A stretch of 64,000 nt of DNA, from contig CM038468.1 of the NCBI GenBank assembly GCA_021464415.1, positions 5,332,001 to 5,396,000 on the forward strand, read 5' to 3'. Below are positions 59,499 through 64,000 of the stretch, one piece after another (the first letter of the stretch is position 1; each line of letters begins with the position of its first letter). The notes under the pieces are model-generated. The model saw nothing but the letters and a program-made list of their open reading frames with translations, was not told the origin of the DNA and ran no database searches. This DNA comes from Lonicera japonica (lineage: Eukaryota > Streptophyta > Magnoliopsida > Dipsacales > Caprifoliaceae). Made by a program: the position numbers and the translations under genes.

Positions 59499-59826
59499 GG
59501 GCTTGTTTGGTTGATTTTTTCATTTGAGTTTCTGGGAAGTGTGAAATCAGGTTGAAAAGTGAATTTGGTTTTTGTTGAATTTTTTTCAACCAATTCAAAA
59601 AAAACTCATGAAAAAAACTCAAAAAATAGTCACAATGGATCTTATTTTATAGATCTTGATGAGTAGGTTTCAAATATATATATCGAATTTTGATTTTGGA
59701 TTTAAAGTTATGGTGTTTTAAATTTTTTATGAGAGAGAAAGCAAAGTGAAGTGAATTTTGAGAAGTGTGAAAGTAAATTTGACTTTTGGTAAAAAACTAG
59801 TTTTTAAAAATTGAACCAAATAGGGC
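59499..59826. mobile_element. Probable PIF/Harbinger-type MITE
   Basis: It begins GGGCTTGTTTGGTT and ends AACCAAATAGGGC, about 10 of 13 bases complementary, between TTA on both sides (59496-59498, 59827-59829). It interrupts the 3' non-coding part of the old Athila-like relic. Confidence 0.55.
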
Positions 59827-60164
59827 TTAACATGTGATAATAGGGAAGTTTGGGGTAAGTTTTTAAAGAAGTTAAGTGATTTAAACAATCATTCAAATAG
59901 CTTCGATTCCAGATATAGTGATAGTAATGCCATGAGCTTCGCAAGTTAAACTTTTGAAATCTTCATTTTCTTCATTCATCGCGATCAAACTTTTAATGTT
60001 TGTAGGTATCATTTCTGAAAAACTTCATGAGACAAAACTCTTCTTTTAAGAGAACTTATAAGTTTAACGGCTTAATGGATAGCTTAATGCCTTTGTGGAC
60101 ATTTTTTTTTTGTTTATTTTAGTTATCTTACTAAGGGACTAGCAAGAGAAAAGTTAAGGAGAGT

Positions 60165-61712
60165 TGATAAATGCATAATATTTCCATTCATATGTTTTTT
60201 TAAGTTGTTTGACGCGTTTATCTCACTAACTTTCCTAAGATACCGATTTATCTTATGATTAGTCCCGTAGCATGTTTTATATTTAACACGGCTTGAAAAG
60301 GCGTGCTTTGTAGTTGGGCTTCAATTGATTAATTAAAAGCAAGTTTGGAAGTATATTTATGCAGAATCCTCTTTTTCCCAGACTCATGATCAATCATGCT
60401 AGTCCAGAACCTTTTTCACTACTTTCATGATCGATCATAGAAAAGCCATAATCAATCATGCTCCCACTAGATTGGCCATTTCACACTAACTTTGGGATAT
60501 TTTGTGGCTTTGAGTTATTTTAGATATTTTGTAATACTTTAGTGTATATATTAAGGCTTAGATTGTTACCTAAGTTAGCTAGGTTTTGTAAGAAAAAAAA
60601 GGAGAGAGTAGAGTTGAGAGCTCATCTTGTAATTTCATCTTCATCTTGTAAGTCTACTAATTTATAAGAATGATGTTTCCTTCTCCTTTTATAATCTTTG
60701 TTTCTACAATTATTATGGAATAGAATATTTGATAAGGTACATAAGAAATTTGCAATGTAATTTCGAGTAATTATTATCTCAATCCATGTTTAAATGTTGA
60801 TAAATAGTTGTGAATTCTCCTTCCTCTTCTAATCAACCATTATACAAGCTTTTAGGGTATTTTCATATGATGATTATATTTTATATGCCATATATCTTTA
60901 GTTCTTGAGCATAAATGAGAACATAATACACTTGTGTAGTTCTTGAAAGCTTGTACTTCCCTTTCCTTTCTCTTTATTTTTCATTTCTTTGTAGAAATTA
61001 TAATGAGTTCATGAAGATCTTTAGAAATAACATAAACTTGTGATGTTTATCTTTGATTCACTAAATGATACAATGAGTACGTTATATACTATATATGATG
61101 TTTATACTCATTATAGTCTTGTTTATGTAATGATCGAATAGATTACGAATTTATGCCATAAGCTACGTCTCATTCCATTGTAAGGATTTTTTATTTAGAT
61201 GAGATTGCAAATATTTTCTCATTGTTAAACCTATTATTGATGAATTTATCATTTAATATCTTGATTTATCTTTGTATGGGAATGACTTGCTTAGCTTCGC
61301 ACACCATGCTATGAGATATAGATGATAAATTCATGCTTGGTGGAGTTTTTATTATACATTCTCTTGATATAACTTTATACTGGGAATGAGCCTGTTATTA
61401 TTGAGATATATAACATGCTCCCCATCTTTTAGAATAATGTATTTGAAATCTTTCTATGAGATTACAATCACTCTATCTTACCTTGCAATAAATTTCCATA
61501 TACATTAGTGCTTTCTTAGCATTTTTACAAGCCCGTTTCATTTAAGTTAATTTAAAATCAACCATTTTAGAAAAATCAGAAAATCATAATCTATGATTTA
61601 TTCCACATCTTTTTAATTATCCATGTGGACTGACACTTGGACTACCGAAAATATATTACTACTTAACGGACTTGGACTTGTGTTAATGCAACGCGATATT
61701 TTCGTGGTGTTA
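60165..61712 (+). repeat. 3' LTR of old Athila-like element
   Basis: It starts TGATAAATGCATAATATT and ends GTGGTGTTA (GCGGCGTCA in the young LTR). It aligns along its length with the young LTR but with many substitutions and indels. Palindromes start at 60385, 60426 and 60447. Confidence 0.88.
60385..60460. promoter_or_regulatory. Palindromes in old LTR
   Basis: CATGATCAATCATG (60385), CATGATCGATCATA (60426) and CATAATCAATCATG (60447). The last two are 21 bp apart, and 62 bp separate the first and third. One member of the first doublet has decayed. A TATA-like block follows near 60543. Confidence 0.8.
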
Positions 61713-62210
61713 GGAGGCACATGGAATACAAGGAGGGGGACATGGTGATGGTGAAACCCTTACCCCAACAATTCAAATCTCTAAGGAAAGTACACAAGTT
61801 CTTGGTAAGACGTTATGAAGGACCTTTCCCAATAATAAAGAAAGTAGGGAAAGTCTCTTACCAATTGCAATTACCCCCAAGTTAAAGATCCAATCAGTCT
61901 TCCATGTTAGTTTCTTAAAGTTGTATCATGCTAACATGAAGGACCTAAAAAGAGGAGTGTCAAAAATGGCACTACCGCAGTTGTCACGTCTTTCGACAAG
62001 GATATTGAATATATTATAGTAGATCGACTCATTCGAATAAGAGAGGTGCCCAACTCGATTAGTGGAAAAATCTCCTCAATAATGAAGCAAGAGACGCAAA
62101 TTAGCAATTTACAAATCACATACAAAAGTTCAAGGAGGAAGGCACAATAAAGACATTGCAAACTTGGGTGGGGAAGGATGTCACCAACCGTCAACTTGGA
62201 GGCTTATAGA
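61713..62210 (+). pseudogene. Ty3/gypsy integrase end with chromodomain-like part
   Basis: Reads MEYKEGDMVMVKPLPQQF and FLVRRYEGPFPIIKKVGKVS, then after a one-base frame change LKIQSVFHVSFLKLYH. This is the C-terminal integrase module of chromoviruses. Further on IEYIIVDRLIRIREVPN resembles the start of a chromodomain. It directly abuts the old LTR, so either the old LTR inserted into it or the pieces were joined later. Only this fragment is present. Confidence 0.75.
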
Positions 62211-62392
62211 AGGTTTCAAAAAGTACAGGAATACACCAGGAGAATGGAATACTCTTCAAGACCCTAGAATATATATATATATATATATATATTTATACTT
62301 AAAGAATACTCAAGAATTTTATGGATTTAAATAAAATTGTATAGAATTCTAGATTATTCCAGAGAATTGATCCAAATCGTTGAATATAAATC

Positions 62393-64000
62393 GAAAAAAA
62401 AAATTAAATACTCCAACATTTACTGTGTTATATATACGTTGTTTAGATGCACCACAAATGTTTTATTGACGTTCATGAAGTTGCGACTTCTTTTAGCATT
62501 TATGGCATGTGGTAAGTAAGCAAGTTATTTTTTAAGCACATGGCGTTTAATTTTTTCACCACTCATTTAGTAATCTATGATCATTTAAATACCTAATAAT
62601 ATAAGTAGCGATATATTCATTCTTTCCCATATCTTACCCTTCCCAAAACATTTGAATCCTGAAAGTTCACCTTCCGTTCGCTGGTGCCACCATTATATAA
62701 TTTTGACATTGCATGAATTTTTTTTCTAAAATTACATAAAAAAATTATATTTTTAATAATGACTTTGAGTGTCATAAAAATAAAAATTAGAAGAAAACTT
62801 TTTTACCTGGTTTAAACTGCTCGCATGTTATTAAGAATGTTGAGGACCTCAATCACCTTTGGAGGGCCTTTGGATTGAAATATACCTTCAAACATTTTAG
62901 CAAATACGTTACTATCTCTAGCAAAATTTTGTCCTTCTTGTCCCCCATCTTAGCAAGTTTAGCTCTTAGTTTAGAGCTTTCACGAACAACATAAATAGAA
63001 ACAAAAAATAAAATGCTCAGACATTTACCGTGTTAATTGGGGTGTCGTTTGGATACACTAGCTGCAAGTGTTTTATTGACATTCATGAAGTCATGATTGC
63101 TTTCATCATTTACGACATTTTAGTAAGTAGGCAAGTTATTTATTTCAGCACATCGTGTCAGATTTCTCCCGCACCCATTTAGTAATCCAAGATCATTTAA
63201 ATACTCAATAATATCAATAGCGATATATTCATTCATTGCTACATCTTTTCCTTCCCCAAACGCATAAATCCTAAAGGTTAACCTTCCGTCCGGTGGTGCC
63301 AAGACTATGTGACTTTGGCAATGAATGAAAATTTCTTTAAAATTAAATAAAAAAATTATTTTTAATATTGACTTCGAGCATCTGAAAATATAATTATAAG
63401 AAAATATTTTTACTTGATTTAAATTGGGCTCAGCTTATTAAGAAAGTTGGGAACGTCAATCATCTTTGCGAGGCCTCTGTACTAATATTTTCAATCATTT
63501 TAGCAAATGCGTTAAGATCTCCTACAAGATTTTTTCATTCATGTCCCCATCTTACCAACTTTAACTTTTAATCCAGAGCTTTCATGAACAATATAAATCG
63601 AAACAAAAAATTAAATGCTTGGACATTTACCTTGTTAATGAAAGCGTTGTTTGGATGAACTACAAATGCTTTGTTGATATTCATGAAGTTGTGACTGTTT
63701 TCAGCATTTACGTCAATTTGGCAACCATGTAAATTTTTTTTATTTCAGCACATGGAGTCAGATTTCTACAATGCCCATTTATTAATCCATGATCACTTAA
63801 ATACCCAGTAATATCAATAGCGATATATTCATTCACTACCATATCTTCCCTTTCTCGAAACACATGAATCCTGAAAGTTCATCTTCCATCCGTTAGTACC
63901 AAGACTATGTGATTTTGGCAATGTATGAAATTTTGTCTAAAATTAAGTAAAAAAAAATATTTTTAATAATGACTTTGAGTGTCTTAAAATAAAATTATAA
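62393..64000 (-). repeat. ~605-bp tandem triplication with exon-like parts
   Basis: Three direct units, marked by the ACATTTAC string at 62416, 63021 and 63623 (periods 605 and 602). The third runs off the window. Within each unit the minus strand has exon-like segments with GT/AG-like borders: one contains NEYIAIDIIEYLNDLGLLNG (unit 2, about 63190), another MFEGIFQSKGPPKVIEVLN (unit 1, about 62840-62900). Stops occur in most units. I do not recognise the protein. It could be a duplicated exon pair of a host gene whose other exons lie beyond the window, or a satellite that captured coding sequence. Confidence 0.7.

Larger units (their letters stand above)
39326..61712 (+). mobile_element. Old Athila-like element relic with 3' LTR (copy 2)
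   Basis: Remaining parts, in order, are the pol end (39326-39480), a palindrome array (39628-39762), broken ORF2 (40024-41203), the 3' non-coding region, and the 3' LTR (60165-61712). A CACTA element (42176-59407) lies inside. On either side of that CACTA the old sequence joins as in the intact element at about 55890-55920. The 5' part, from LTR to most of pol, is missing. Confidence 0.88.

Overview
The window is nuclear DNA of a flowering plant, most likely a eudicot: AT-rich, intron-containing genes with plant-specific products (plastid alpha-amylase, plant VDAC, F-box proteins) buried in transposons. One gene looks intact, the mitochondrial porin VDAC (29685-32805, minus). Nearly everything else is mobile DNA or broken genes.

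Layout. 130-11254 and 35967-58771 are two direct copies of one segment. Each holds a broken AMY3-type alpha-amylase gene (minus strand), a degraded Athila-like Ty3/gypsy element lying upstream of (in an intron of) that gene, and a CACTA element inside the degraded element. Between them (11255-35966) lie an LTR fragment, a 100-N gap, a defective Ty1/copia element with matching target duplications, hAT and PIF/Harbinger MITEs, SINEs, two F-box pseudogenes (one split by a 2-kb solo LTR, one split by a hAT element), and the VDAC gene. The second copy is enlarged by a solo LTR (43316-44740) and by a very young 11.9-kb Athila-lineage element (46062-57967), whose two LTRs differ by a single-base indel in my reading. 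After the second copy come the old element's 3' LTR, a chromovirus-like integrase fragment and a tandem triplication of a ~0.6-kb unit that runs off the window.

The nesting gives relative ages: amylase gene, then old Athila-like element, then CACTA, then the duplication, then copy-specific insertions (hAT and MITE in copy 1; solo LTR, SINE-like head and young Athila in copy 2).

Most interesting signal: the Athila family carries ordered arrays of the 14-bp palindrome CATGATCGATCATG, as doublets 20-21 bp apart that recur every 61-64 bp. They sit both in the LTR about 100 bp upstream of a TATA-like box and between pol and a second ORF. The spacing is kept in the young element and in the old relics. 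The family also carries a conserved 399-residue ORF after pol. The young element has lost the middle of gag, which is replaced by a 646-bp repeat of LTR end, primer site, leader and gag start, yet it inserted recently, so it presumably borrowed Gag.
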